Shown: positions 1 to 6,520 of the stretch, in pieces
How the letters are laid out: every line of letters starts with the position of its first letter
Position numbering within the stretch: position 1 is the stretch's first letter
NCBI GenBank assembly: GCA_028227525.1
Contig: JAOJAE010000009.1
Location: 1 to 47,277 of the forward strand
Direction: 5' to 3'
From: Candidatus Pelagibacter sp.
GTDB lineage: Bacteria; Pseudomonadota; Alphaproteobacteria; Pelagibacterales; Pelagibacteraceae
DNA length: 47,277 bases
Translations under genes and position numbers: made by a program
The notes under the pieces: model-generated
The model's database searches: none
Seen by the model: only the letters and a program-made list of their open reading frames with translations
Told to the model about the DNA's origin: nothing

Positions 1-2
1 GG

Positions 3-260
3 CAGTTAAGTTGTCTCTTACCAACTCTTTTTAATGTAAAAGTAAATAATTTTTTCTTTGCAACTTTAATTGGAATTATACCACAAATATTCTTAGCCGT
101 TTCTATTGGTAGTGGTTTAGAAAAAGTTATTGATCAGAATTCAGAAGTTCCAGGAATATCTGATATAATTTTTTCAGCAGATATTTATTTGCCAATTATA
201 GCTTTTTTTGGATTAATTATATTGTCAATCTTTTTGAGAAAAATTTTCTACAAAAATTAA
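3..260 (+). CDS. VTT-domain (TVP38/TMEM64, DedA-like) membrane protein, C-terminal part
   Basis: An open frame enters from the left edge and stops with TAA at 258-260, leaving 85 residues of the C-terminus. The visible part holds the family pattern of a short loop followed by FFFATLIGIIPQIFLAVSIG, then a hydrophilic stretch and a final membrane helix (LPIIAFFGLIILSIFLR) ending in a basic tail. This resembles the end of the VTT domain in TVP38/TMEM64 proteins, integral inner-membrane proteins whose relatives act as lipid scramblases or support membrane homeostasis. The start and the rest of the domain lie outside the window, so the exact subfamily cannot be given. Confidence 0.65.
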   Translation, partial: QLSCLLPTLFNVKVNNFFFATLIGIIPQIFLAVSIGSGLEKVIDQNSEVPGISDIIFSADIYLPIIAFFGLIILSIFLRKIFYKN

Positions 261-262
261 TT

Positions 263-380
263 ATGGTGCTCCCACCCTGTACTGACCAGGGAATTAGTCA
301 TTACCAATGACTTGATATACCATTTATCTATAGGAGCTTATAAGCAATTTGTATTTTATTGATAATAAAGCATTTTTTTC
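263..380 (+). ncRNA. Candidate structured RNA (pseudoknot with two hairpins), possible leader or small RNA
   Basis: This gap is visibly richer in G and C than the neighbouring spacers and holds four perfect stems. Stem A pairs 263-267 (ATGGT) with 319-323 (ACCAT). Stem B pairs 268-272 (GCTCC) with 333-337 (GGAGC). A and B interleave, giving an H-type pseudoknot. Between them sit hairpin C (275-279 with 287-291) and hairpin D (296-302 with 306-312, seven pairs). A weak A/T hairpin at 355-369 followed by seven T at 373-379 could end the transcript. I recognise no known family. It could be a cis-regulatory leader for the following gene run or a separate small RNA; strand is inferred from the T-tract. 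Confidence 0.4.
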
Positions 381-437
381 AAAATATTGCCTTAATTTTT
401 TGACTAATATGATTTATATCTACGTGAGGAAAATTTT

Positions 438-638
438 ATGGGAATTCATTACGATTATAAATCTACTAAAGGTAATAAGCTTATGGAGAAGCAAGCTAAA
501 AGAGAAAAAAAGCTTGCTGAAAAAAGAGCTAAACGTTTAGCGAAGGAAGGTCCAAAAGAAGAAGAAGTTAAGCCAAAAGTATTAGATGCCTCTAAACCGA
601 TAACATTAGATTTTCTGACAAACCCAGATAAAGAATGA
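438..638 (+). CDS. Small Lys/Glu-rich conserved-type protein, function unknown
   Basis: A 66-residue protein. The start at 438 is preferred because GAGGA at 426-430 lies seven bases before the ATG; an internal ATG at 483 has no comparable site. After a short head (MGIHYDYKSTKG) the middle is a highly charged, probably helical Lys/Arg/Glu/Ala stretch (residues about 15-48), and the tail is more ordinary (PITLDFLTNP). I see no domain, membrane helix or signal peptide. Its stop overlaps the start of the next small gene as ATGA, so it is likely the first gene of the run leading to dcd and murA. RNA or ribosome binding would suit the composition but is only a guess. Confidence 0.6.
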   Translation: MGIHYDYKSTKGNKLMEKQAKREKKLAEKRAKRLAKEGPKEEEVKPKVLDASKPITLDFLTNPDKE

Positions 639-736
639 ATTCAAAAGATAAAAATGAACGTTTAAGTTTAGCGTTAAGAAAAAATTTAAAAAAAAGAAAA
701 CTTTTTCAAAAAAAGACTAAGAAAAAAAATAAATAA
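635..736 (+). CDS. 33-residue very basic protein between two coupled genes, function unknown
   Basis: The ATG at 635 overlaps the stop of the upstream gene (ATGA, 635-638), and the TAA at 734-736 shares its last A with the ATG of dcd (TAATG). The frame encodes 33 residues, about half of them Lys or Arg, with the core [13 protein letters not shown]. Alphaproteobacteria often carry a short basic protein with an ALR.NL.RRK-like core at such positions, which I recall as family-level knowledge and could not check. Both junctions fit perfectly for translational coupling, which is the main reason to call it a gene. Composition suggests nucleic-acid binding; no function can be assigned. Confidence 0.6.
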   Translation: MNSKDKNERLSLALRKNLKKRKLFQKKTKKKNK

Positions 737-1290
737 TGTCAGTTCTTTCAGATAAGTGGATTAGAAAAATGTCAAAAGAAGAAGGTATGATTTCTCCTTT
801 TGAAGAAAAACAGGTTAGGGGGGATAATATTTCTTATGGATTATCATCTTTTGGATATGATGCGAGAGTTTCAGATGAGTTTAAGATATTTACAAATGTT
901 AATTCAGAGATAGTTGATCCAAAAAATTTTAAACCAACAAACTTTGTTACCAAAAATACATCTGAATGTATTATTCCACCAAATTCATTTGTTTTAGCAA
1001 GAACTGTTGAAAAGTTTAAAATTCCAGATGATGTATTAGTTATTTGTCTTGGTAAGTCTACTTATGCAAGATGTGGGATTATTGTAAATGTGACGCCTCT
1101 AGAGCCAGGTTGGGAAGGGTATGTAACACTTGAATTTTCGAACACTACACCTCTTCCAGCAAAAATATATGCAAATGAAGGTGTCGCCCAATTTGTCTTT
1201 TTAAAAGGAAATGAAAAACCAGAAGTGACTTATGCAGATCGTGATGGAAAATATATGGGTCAAACTGGGGTAACGCTACCTAAAGTTTAG
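736..1290 (+). CDS. dcd: dCTP deaminase
   Basis: Converts dCTP to dUTP, feeding thymidylate synthesis; a soluble homotrimer. The 184-residue product has the usual length. The phosphate-binding segment GKSTYARCG (residues 106-114) supplies the conserved Ser and Arg, LEPGWEG (122-128) is the central family motif, and the Glu in VTLEFSN (E133) aligns with the catalytic Glu of the E. coli enzyme. The C-terminal [14 protein letters not shown] resembles the nucleotide-closing tail of Dcd. The start overlaps the stop of the preceding 33-codon gene, and murA follows after two bases, so expression is probably coupled with both. Confidence 0.95.
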   Translation: MSVLSDKWIRKMSKEEGMISPFEEKQVRGDNISYGLSSFGYDARVSDEFKIFTNVNSEIVDPKNFKPTNFVTKNTSECIIPPNSFVLARTVEKFKIPDDVLVICLGKSTYARCGIIVNVTPLEPGWEGYVTLEFSNTTPLPAKIYANEGVAQFVFLKGNEKPEVTYADRDGKYMGQTGVTLPKV

Positions 1291-1292
1291 TC

Positions 1293-2546
1293 ATGCAAAA
1301 ACTAGAAGTCTTTGGAGCAAACAAGCTCAAAGGACAAATAAAAATATCAGGTTCAAAAAATGCATCTCTACCAATTTTAGCTGCAACTTTATTATCAAAA
1401 AAAAAACTTTTATTAAAAAATTTACCTAGAGTAAAAGATATTGAGACGATGGTTAGTTTATTGCAATCATTAGGATCTAAAATTAAATTTAATCAGAACA
1501 ACTTAGTTATTGATAATATCAAACAAACCAAAAGTTTTGCTTCTTATAGTTTAGTTAAAACTATGAGGGCAGGAATTTTAGTTCTTGGGCCTTTACTTGC
1601 TAAATTTGGTAAAGCTAAGGTATCACTTCCAGGTGGTTGTGCAATTGGTACTAGACCTGTTGATATTCATTTAAATGCTTTATCAAGTTTAGGGGTTAAA
1701 TATAAAATTGTTCAAGGGTATGTTCATGCAACAGCACCTAAAGGATTGATTGGAAATAAAATCAGATTTCCAAAAATATCTGTTGGTGCTACAGAAAATT
1801 TAATAATTGCTGCAAGCTTTGCAAAAGGAACAACTGATTTAAGCAACTGCGCCATTGAACCTGAAATAAAAGATTTAGTAAATTTTTTAAAAAAAATGGG
1901 ATGCAATATCAAATGGGTTGGTAAGCGTTCAATCAAAATTGAAGGAGTGACCGAAGTTAAAGAAACTACTTATTCAGTAATGTTTGATAGAATAGAAGCT
2001 GGAACATATTTAGTTGCAGCAGCTGTAACAGAGGGAAATTTAAAGATAAAAAATATAATTCCAAAAATTATCCAAACTGAAATTAATACTTTAAAAAAAA
2101 TAGGTGCTAAAATTAAAGTTACCAAAGATGAAATTCATATTATCGGTAATAAAAAAGTTAAGAGTATGAATATAAAAACTGCACCGTACCCTGGGTTTCC
2201 AACTGATTTACAGGCTCAAATGATGGTATTGCTATGTAAAGCAAACAAACAATCCATAATTAAAGAAGATATTTTTGAAAATAGATTTATGCATGTTGCT
2301 GAATTAAATCGAATGGGTGCTAAAATTTCAACCAATGGTAATAAGGCAAAAGTTAGTGGTAATATTAATTTTGAAGCAGCTGAGCTGATGGCAACAGATC
2401 TAAGAGCTTCCGTTTCATTAATTCTAGCGGCTTTAACTACTAAAGGAAAATCGGTTATTAATAGAATTTATCATCTTGATCGTGGATATGAAAATATAGA
2501 AAAGAAATTAAAAAAAGTTGGAGCAAAAATTAGAAGAGTTAATTAA
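1293..2546 (+). CDS. murA: UDP-N-acetylglucosamine 1-carboxyvinyltransferase
   Basis: Catalyses the first committed step of peptidoglycan synthesis, moving enolpyruvate from PEP to UDP-GlcNAc in the cytoplasm. The 417-residue length is typical. The substrate-binding GSKNA lies at residues 20-24, and the active-site loop PGGCAIGTRPVDIHL contains the catalytic Cys116, so the fosfomycin-sensitive Cys form is present. The DLRA segment near residue 370 (ATDLRASVSLILAAL) is also as expected. It shares one base with the next gene (TAATG at 2544-2548). Its place ahead of the DUF2948 gene and hisD is a familiar alphaproteobacterial order. Confidence 0.96.
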   Translation: MQKLEVFGANKLKGQIKISGSKNASLPILAATLLSKKKLLLKNLPRVKDIETMVSLLQSLGSKIKFNQNNLVIDNIKQTKSFASYSLVKTMRAGILVLGPLLAKFGKAKVSLPGGCAIGTRPVDIHLNALSSLGVKYKIVQGYVHATAPKGLIGNKIRFPKISVGATENLIIAASFAKGTTDLSNCAIEPEIKDLVNFLKKMGCNIKWVGKRSIKIEGVTEVKETTYSVMFDRIEAGTYLVAAAVTEGNLKIKNIIPKIIQTEINTLKKIGAKIKVTKDEIHIIGNKKVKSMNIKTAPYPGFPTDLQAQMMVLLCKANKQSIIKEDIFENRFMHVAELNRMGAKISTNGNKAKVSGNINFEAAELMATDLRASVSLILAALTTKGKSVINRIYHLDRGYENIEKKLKKVGAKIRRVN

Positions 2547-2944
2547 TGGATAAGAAATATTTAGCAAAAATTATTGCAACAGATAATGAGGGTTTGCAAA
2601 TGATCTCAGCTTGTAGTGCTGGGGCAAAAGTTAAGGTCTCAGATATAAAGTATCTAGCGGCAAATAAAGTTTTCTTATTATCAATTGAGAGAACTAAAGT
2701 CGAAACTGATCAGGAAGATAAGAAAATCAACAGCATTTGTAGGTTTGATTTTGTTGATAAAGTCAAATCTAAAAATATAGATCAAAAAAATGAAGATTTA
2801 GTTTTAGAATTGATAGGAATAGACTATTTAAAAAATAATGATGAATATGAAATAAATTTAATCTTTAATAACAATTCTCACATTGCTTTGACTACAGAAA
2901 CAATTGAGGTAACACTAGATGATCAAAACGAAATAAAAGACTGA
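2546..2944 (+). CDS. DUF2948 family protein
   Basis: A 132-residue soluble protein recognised mainly by its position between murA and hisD and by the family-like opening (LAKIIATDNEGLQMISACSAGAKV) and the central ERTKVETDQEDKK..SICRFDFVDKVKSKNI segment. No catalytic motif, signal peptide or membrane helix is visible. It starts on the last base of the murA stop codon and its own TGA overlaps the hisD ATG (TGATG), so all three are probably translated together. The function of the family is unknown to me. Confidence 0.8.
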   Translation: MDKKYLAKIIATDNEGLQMISACSAGAKVKVSDIKYLAANKVFLLSIERTKVETDQEDKKINSICRFDFVDKVKSKNIDQKNEDLVLELIGIDYLKNNDEYEINLIFNNNSHIALTTETIEVTLDDQNEIKD

Positions 2945-4227
2945 TGAAAATATTAAATAGTATTAATAAAAATTTTGATAAAAATTTAGATAACTTTCTT
3001 TTACAAAGAAAAAGAAAAGTTCAATCTAATTCTGTTTCAGTATCTAGTATTATTAAAGATGTTAGGAAAAATGGAGATAAAGCATTAGTAAAATATGAGA
3101 AAAAATTTAATCAAAATAATATAATTGTACCATCTCAAAAACAGATTTCTAATTCAATAAAATCACTTGATAAAAAAGTAAAGCAAGCAATTGATATTGC
3201 ATACAACCGAATATATAAATTTCACTCACTTCAAAAATTTAAAAATATCTCATATGTTGATAAATATAAAAACAAACTTGAGTATAAATATTTACCCTTA
3301 GAGTCGGTTGCAATATATGTGCCTGGTTCAACAGCCTCATACCCTTCAAGTGTATTAATGAATGCCATTCCTGCAATTGTTGCAGGGGTTAAAAGAATTG
3401 TAATGATCAATCCAGGGTTTAAAGGAAAGCAAAACCCTGCTGTTTTGTATGCTGCTCGTAAATGTAAAATTAAAGAAATCTATTCAATAGGTGGTCCTTC
3501 AGCAATAGCAGCTGTTGCTTATGGAACAAAAAAAATTAAGAAAGTAAATAAAATAGTTGGTCCTGGTAATGCGTATGTAGCAGCCGCTAAAAAGGAAGTT
3601 TTTGGCGATGTTGGAATTGAGGGAATGACCGCAGGACCTTCTGAAGTCACTATTGTTTGTGATAAATTTTCAAATCCAGAATGGGTTGCGAGCGATTTAA
3701 TAGGCCAAGCAGAACACGATAATCTTGCTCAATGTATTTTAATTTCAAAAGATAAATCTTTAATTGATCAAGTTAAAAATGAAATTTCTAAACAATTAAA
3801 AGAAATTCCAAGATCTTCTATTGCAAGACAAAGCTTATCAAGTAATGGAATTTTAATGCATATTAGTTCTGATAAAAAAATAATAGATGTTGTGAATAAA
3901 ATAGCACCTGAGCATTTAGAGCTAAATGTGAAGAACTATAAATCTTTTGTGCCAAAAATTAAAAGTTCAGGTTCTGTTTGCTTAGGTAAATATGCTGTGA
4001 TGGCAATGACTGATTATAATGTTGGATCAAACCATATATTGCCAACCAATGGTTCAGCAAAATATTCAAGTGGAGTAAGTGTAAATGAATTTTATAAACG
4101 GATTTCCTATATAAACTTATCTAAAAAGGGTATTGAAAGTCTTGGCCCTTCAGTTATAACACTTGCAAATTATGAAGGATTAGCAGGACATGCTCAATCT
4201 GTAAAAAAAAGAATTAGGAGAAAATAA
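2944..4227 (+). CDS. hisD: Histidinol dehydrogenase
   Basis: Performs the last two oxidations of histidine synthesis, histidinol to histidine, using two NAD+. The 427-residue length is normal. Key motifs are [22 protein letters not shown] (nucleotide and substrate site), AGPSE, the zinc and substrate region QAEHD, and APEHLEL with the catalytic Glu-His pair. The C-terminal [12 protein letters not shown] carries the conserved His near the active site. It is read with TGATG coupling from the DUF2948 gene, and infA begins two bases after its stop. The other his genes in this window (hisZ, hisG) are in a separate run downstream. Confidence 0.96.
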   Translation: MKILNSINKNFDKNLDNFLLQRKRKVQSNSVSVSSIIKDVRKNGDKALVKYEKKFNQNNIIVPSQKQISNSIKSLDKKVKQAIDIAYNRIYKFHSLQKFKNISYVDKYKNKLEYKYLPLESVAIYVPGSTASYPSSVLMNAIPAIVAGVKRIVMINPGFKGKQNPAVLYAARKCKIKEIYSIGGPSAIAAVAYGTKKIKKVNKIVGPGNAYVAAAKKEVFGDVGIEGMTAGPSEVTIVCDKFSNPEWVASDLIGQAEHDNLAQCILISKDKSLIDQVKNEISKQLKEIPRSSIARQSLSSNGILMHISSDKKIIDVVNKIAPEHLELNVKNYKSFVPKIKSSGSVCLGKYAVMAMTDYNVGSNHILPTNGSAKYSSGVSVNEFYKRISYINLSKKGIESLGPSVITLANYEGLAGHAQSVKKRIRRK

Positions 4228-4229
4228 AA

Positions 4230-4445
4230 TTGTCTAAACAAGATTTGCTTGAATTTAAAGGAAAGGTCATGGACCTATTACCAAATGCAATGTTTAGAGT
4301 TAAGCTAGAAAATGGGCATACCGTTACAGCTCATACAGCTGGTAAGTTGAGAAAAAATAGAATTAGAGTATTGCAAGGCGATAACGTGACAGTCGAAATG
4401 ACACCTTACGACCTTACAAAAGGCAGAATAATCTTTAGAGGTTAA
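4230..4445 (+). CDS. infA: Translation initiation factor IF-1
   Basis: A 71-residue single OB-fold (S1-like) protein that binds the 30S A site during initiation. The sequence follows the family closely: [49 protein letters not shown] and [11 protein letters not shown]. The start is TTG at 4230, chosen because TAGGAG at 4215-4220 sits nine bases upstream and the product then begins as MSKQD like other IF-1 proteins. tRNA-Phe begins five bases after the stop, so the infA message must be trimmed at its 3' end when the tRNA is processed, if both share a transcript. Confidence 0.96.
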   Translation: MSKQDLLEFKGKVMDLLPNAMFRVKLENGHTVTAHTAGKLRKNRIRVLQGDNVTVEMTPYDLTKGRIIFRG

Positions 4446-4450
4446 TTTTT

Positions 4451-4525
4451 GCCTCGGTAGCTCAGGAGTAGAGCAGAGCCCTGAAAAGGCTTGTGTCGGA
4501 GGTGCGAATCCTTCCCGAGGCACCA
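4451..4525 (+). tRNA. tRNA-Phe (GAA)
   Basis: A complete cloverleaf: acceptor 4451-4457 with 4515-4521, D arm 4460-4463 with 4471-4474, anticodon stem 4476-4480 with 4488-4492 and loop CTGAAAA (anticodon GAA at 4483-4485), T arm 4498-4502 with 4510-4514. The discriminator is A, and CCA is encoded at 4523-4525. The T loop reads TGCGAAT, where TTCGAAT is usual. It lies five bases after infA. Confidence 0.95.
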
Positions 4526-4538
4526 CCATTCACTTTTC

Positions 4539-4557
4539 GTCTTGAAATAATCATAAA
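4539..4557 (+). repeat. First copy of an 18-base direct repeat flanking cspA
   Basis: GTCTTGAAATAATCATAA here recurs at 4882-4898 as GTCTTGAATAATCATAA (one A fewer). One copy is upstream and the other downstream of cspA. The shared ATAATCAT core could be a regulator site or part of a promoter (TTGAA-like); function is unknown. Confidence 0.5.
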
Positions 4558-4606
4558 AGAAATTAACTTAATTGAATAATAAATAACAAAAGGACTAAGA
4601 AATAAG

Positions 4607-4819
4607 ATGAGTACACTAACTGGTAAAATTAAATGGTATAACGGTAAAAAAGGCTATGGGTTCATTGAAAGAGATGACAAAGAAAAAGATGCCTTTGTAC
4701 ATGCGTCAGCAGTTAAAGCAGCTGATATGAGATATCTAAATGAAGGTGATAAACTTGAGTTTACACTAGAAGACGGTCCAAAAGGTCCTTCTGCAGTTAA
4801 TCTAAAAAAAATAGACTAA
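4607..4819 (+). CDS. cspA: Cold shock protein, CspA family
   Basis: A 70-residue single cold-shock domain that binds single-stranded RNA and DNA. The two RNP motifs are clear: KGYGFIER (RNP1, residues 15-22) and DAFVHASAV (RNP2, about 28-36), and the GKIKWYNGKKGYGF opening is typical. AAGGA near 4590-4594 is a plausible ribosome site. An 80-base spacer follows tRNA-Phe, and a strong terminator follows the gene, so cspA is probably its own transcript. The assignment to the family is certain; which paralogue is not. Confidence 0.95.
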   Translation: MSTLTGKIKWYNGKKGYGFIERDDKEKDAFVHASAVKAADMRYLNEGDKLEFTLEDGPKGPSAVNLKKID

Positions 4820-4836
4820 TTTAAAAATATTTCAAA

Positions 4837-4875
4837 GGGCGTTAAATCTTTAAAACAGATTAACGTCCTTTTTTA
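4837..4875 (+). terminator. Rho-independent terminator of cspA
   Basis: GGGCGTTAA at 4837-4845 pairs with TTAACGTCC at 4860-4868, with an added TCT/AGA pairing towards the loop, followed by a T-run starting at 4869. One of the clearest terminators in the window. Confidence 0.85.
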
Positions 4876-4881
4876 ATTAAA

Positions 4882-4898
4882 GTCTTGAATAATCATAA
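4882..4898 (+). repeat. Second copy of the direct repeat flanking cspA, with an inverted partner at 4920-4927
   Basis: Repeats the element at 4539-4557. Its ATAATCAT (4889-4896) is exactly reverse-complementary to ATGATTAT at 4920-4927, which overlaps the predicted -10 element of the tRNA-His/hisS promoter. AGTCTT (4881-4886) also pairs with AAGACT (4910-4915), so an RNA form would be a pseudoknot; at the DNA level it could be an operator. Confidence 0.45.
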
Positions 4899-4901
4899 TT
4901 T

Positions 4902-4930
4902 TTGTCTAAAAGACTGCTCATGATTATAAA
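4902..4930 (+). promoter_or_regulatory. Predicted sigma-70-type promoter for the tRNA-His-hisS-hisZ-hisG run
   Basis: TTGTCT at 4902-4907, a 17-base spacer, then TATAAA at 4925-4930. The start of transcription would be near 4937, about 110 bases before tRNA-His. Confidence 0.4.
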
Positions 4931-4936
4931 TGTTAC

Positions 4937-5000
4937 ATATAGAGAGACTTCAAGAAGTACTCATAGAATCTGTTTCCATAGCCTGTAGGCTATTTATTTA
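4937..5000 (+). other. Leader with terminator-like hairpin upstream of tRNA-His
   Basis: After the predicted promoter come a small hairpin (ACTT 4947-4950 with AAGT 4955-4958) and a stronger one (ATAGCC 4978-4983, loop TGTA, GGCTAT 4988-4993) followed by TTATTTAT. This could be a short small RNA ending at a weak terminator, an attenuator in the leader of the his run, or simply a processing structure. I see no His-rich leader peptide. Confidence 0.3.
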
Positions 5001-5046
5001 TAATATAATTTTTAATCCACACAAAAATAATATAAAAACAAGGAAT

Positions 5047-5121
5047 GCCTGGGTGGTGTAACGGTTAGCACGAAAGTTTGTGGAACTTTAAGTTTGAGTT
5101 CGATTCTCAGCCCGGGTACCA
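5047..5121 (+). tRNA. tRNA-His (GTG) without encoded G-1 and with A73
   Basis: Acceptor 5047-5053 pairs with 5111-5117, D arm 5056-5059 with 5068-5071, anticodon stem 5073-5077 with 5085-5089, anticodon GTG at 5080-5082, T arm 5094-5098 with 5106-5110, CCA encoded at 5119-5121. Most bacterial tRNA-His have an extra G-1 opposite C73. Here the base before the acceptor is T (5046), the discriminator is A (5118), and the first pair is G-T. This is the unusual form known from a group of alphaproteobacteria. hisS starts four bases after the CCA. Confidence 0.95.
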
Positions 5122-5125
5122 AAAA

Positions 5126-6520
5126 ATGAATAAAGAAAATAAATTAGTTCCTGGATTACCTTCAGGATTTGAAGATCGTTGGGATAAAAAACTTCTTCTC
5201 AAAAAAAAGCTATTAAAAGCTATTGAGAATAATTTTATTAAGTTTGGAGCAGAGGCTCTTGAAACCCCTTCGTTTGAAATTAGTGAAAATATAGGATCTT
5301 TTCTAGCAGAAGACGATAGTAATCCTATGTCTGATGTATTCTCGTTCCAAGATGGTGAAAAAAGTATTACGCTTCGATATGATTTATCAAGCCCACTTGC
5401 AAGATTTGTAGCTCAAAACAATCAAGAACTGCCATCTATTTTTAAGCGGTATCAAATCCAAAATGTATTTCGTAACGAAAAAGCTGGAAATGGTCGTTAT
5501 AGAGAATTTATGCAAGCCGACTTTGATATTGTTGGAAATGTTAATCCTGCTCAAGCTAATGCAGAACTTTGTAATTTAATATCAAGCACATTATCAGATT
5601 GTGGTTTAAACAAAGATCAATTTATAATCAATGTGAGTAATAGAAAAATTGTTCAAGGTCTAATTGATGAATTAAAAATCTCTGAAGAAAAACAAATAAA
5701 AGTTATCAGAGCAATCGATAAATTAGATAAACCAGGGTTTGGCCTAAAGGGAGTTAAAGATTTATTAAAAAAAGAGAGAAAAGATCAAAGTGGTGCCATT
5801 ACTAAGGGAGCCGAGTTATCTGATGATCAAGCAGCACAGATATTAAATTTTCTAAAAATAAAAGATTTAAAAGAATTAAAACAAACTTTAAAAAATCCAC
5901 TATCTCAAGAAGGAATAAGTGAGTTAGAAAATGTATTTGATGTACTTGGATATGGCTCAAATTTAAACCAAGTTAAAACTAATTTTACAATTGTAAGAGG
6001 TCTTGCTTATTATTCGGACTTTATTGTAGAGACTAATTTAAATTTCAAAGTCACAAACAGTAAAGGCAAAGAAGTAGATATTGGAAGTATATGCTCAGGG
6101 GGAGCTTATGCAAAATTGATATCAAGATTTAGAGGAGTTGATATTCCAGGAACAGGAATAAGCTTTGGTGTTGATCGGTTATTATTTGCTTTAATGCAAT
6201 TAGATCAAATTAAAATAGAGGATCAAAAACCAGTTCTAGTTTGTGTAATGGATGAAAAATACTTAAAAAATTATTATGAATTAGTAGATCAGCTAAGAGA
6301 TAATAATATTAATGCTGAAATTTTTTTAGATAGCAAAAAAAACCTAGGCAAACAATTAACTTTTGCAAATAAACGTGAATTACCAGTTGCAATCATTTGT
6401 GGAGAAAATGAGTTTAAAGATAACACGGTCACTATTAAAAACCTTAAAGGTGTTAAGGGTGAAAATAATCAAACAATTCCAAAAGCTGATTTAATTAATG
6501 AAGTCAAAAAACTTATCTGA
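5126..6520 (+). CDS. hisS: Histidyl-tRNA synthetase, divergent alphaproteobacterial type
   Basis: Charges tRNA-His. From ATG 5126 the product has 464 residues; an earlier in-frame ATG at 5078 lies inside tRNA-His and is rejected. Class II motif 2 is at about 108-136 with the FRNEKAGNGRYREFMQADFD loop, resembling the eukaryote-like HisRS of many alphaproteobacteria. Motif 3 is GTGISFGVDRL (342-352), and an anticodon-binding domain follows from about 367. Two histidine signatures are altered: RGLAYY (291-296) for RGL(D/E)YY and SGGAYAKL (324-331) for GGRYDGL. The gene begins four bases after tRNA-His, so its ribosome site is within the tRNA or absent. Its end overlaps hisZ by 23 bases. Confidence 0.9.
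   Translation: MNKENKLVPGLPSGFEDRWDKKLLLKKKLLKAIENNFIKFGAEALETPSFEISENIGSFLAEDDSNPMSDVFSFQDGEKSITLRYDLSSPLARFVAQNNQELPSIFKRYQIQNVFRNEKAGNGRYREFMQADFDIVGNVNPAQANAELCNLISSTLSDCGLNKDQFIINVSNRKIVQGLIDELKISEEKQIKVIRAIDKLDKPGFGLKGVKDLLKKERKDQSGAITKGAELSDDQAAQILNFLKIKDLKELKQTLKNPLSQEGISELENVFDVLGYGSNLNQVKTNFTIVRGLAYYSDFIVETNLNFKVTNSKGKEVDIGSICSGGAYAKLISRFRGVDIPGTGISFGVDRLLFALMQLDQIKIEDQKPVLVCVMDEKYLKNYYELVDQLRDNNINAEIFLDSKKNLGKQLTFANKRELPVAIICGENEFKDNTVTIKNLKGVKGENNQTIPKADLINEVKKLI

Noticed and set aside
349..540. 63-residue frame overlapping the first small gene
   Set aside because: Different frame from the well-supported gene at 438, hydrophobic then Lys-rich by chance, and no ribosome site.
4930..5061. 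43-codon open frame in the tRNA-His leader (MLHIERLQEV...)
   Set aside because: It ends inside the tRNA, contains only two His codons, and has no ribosome site; not a credible his leader peptide.
5078..5125. Upstream in-frame ATG extending hisS by 16 residues
   Set aside because: It lies inside tRNA-His; the extra residues do not look like HisRS, and ATG 5126 gives the normal N-terminus.
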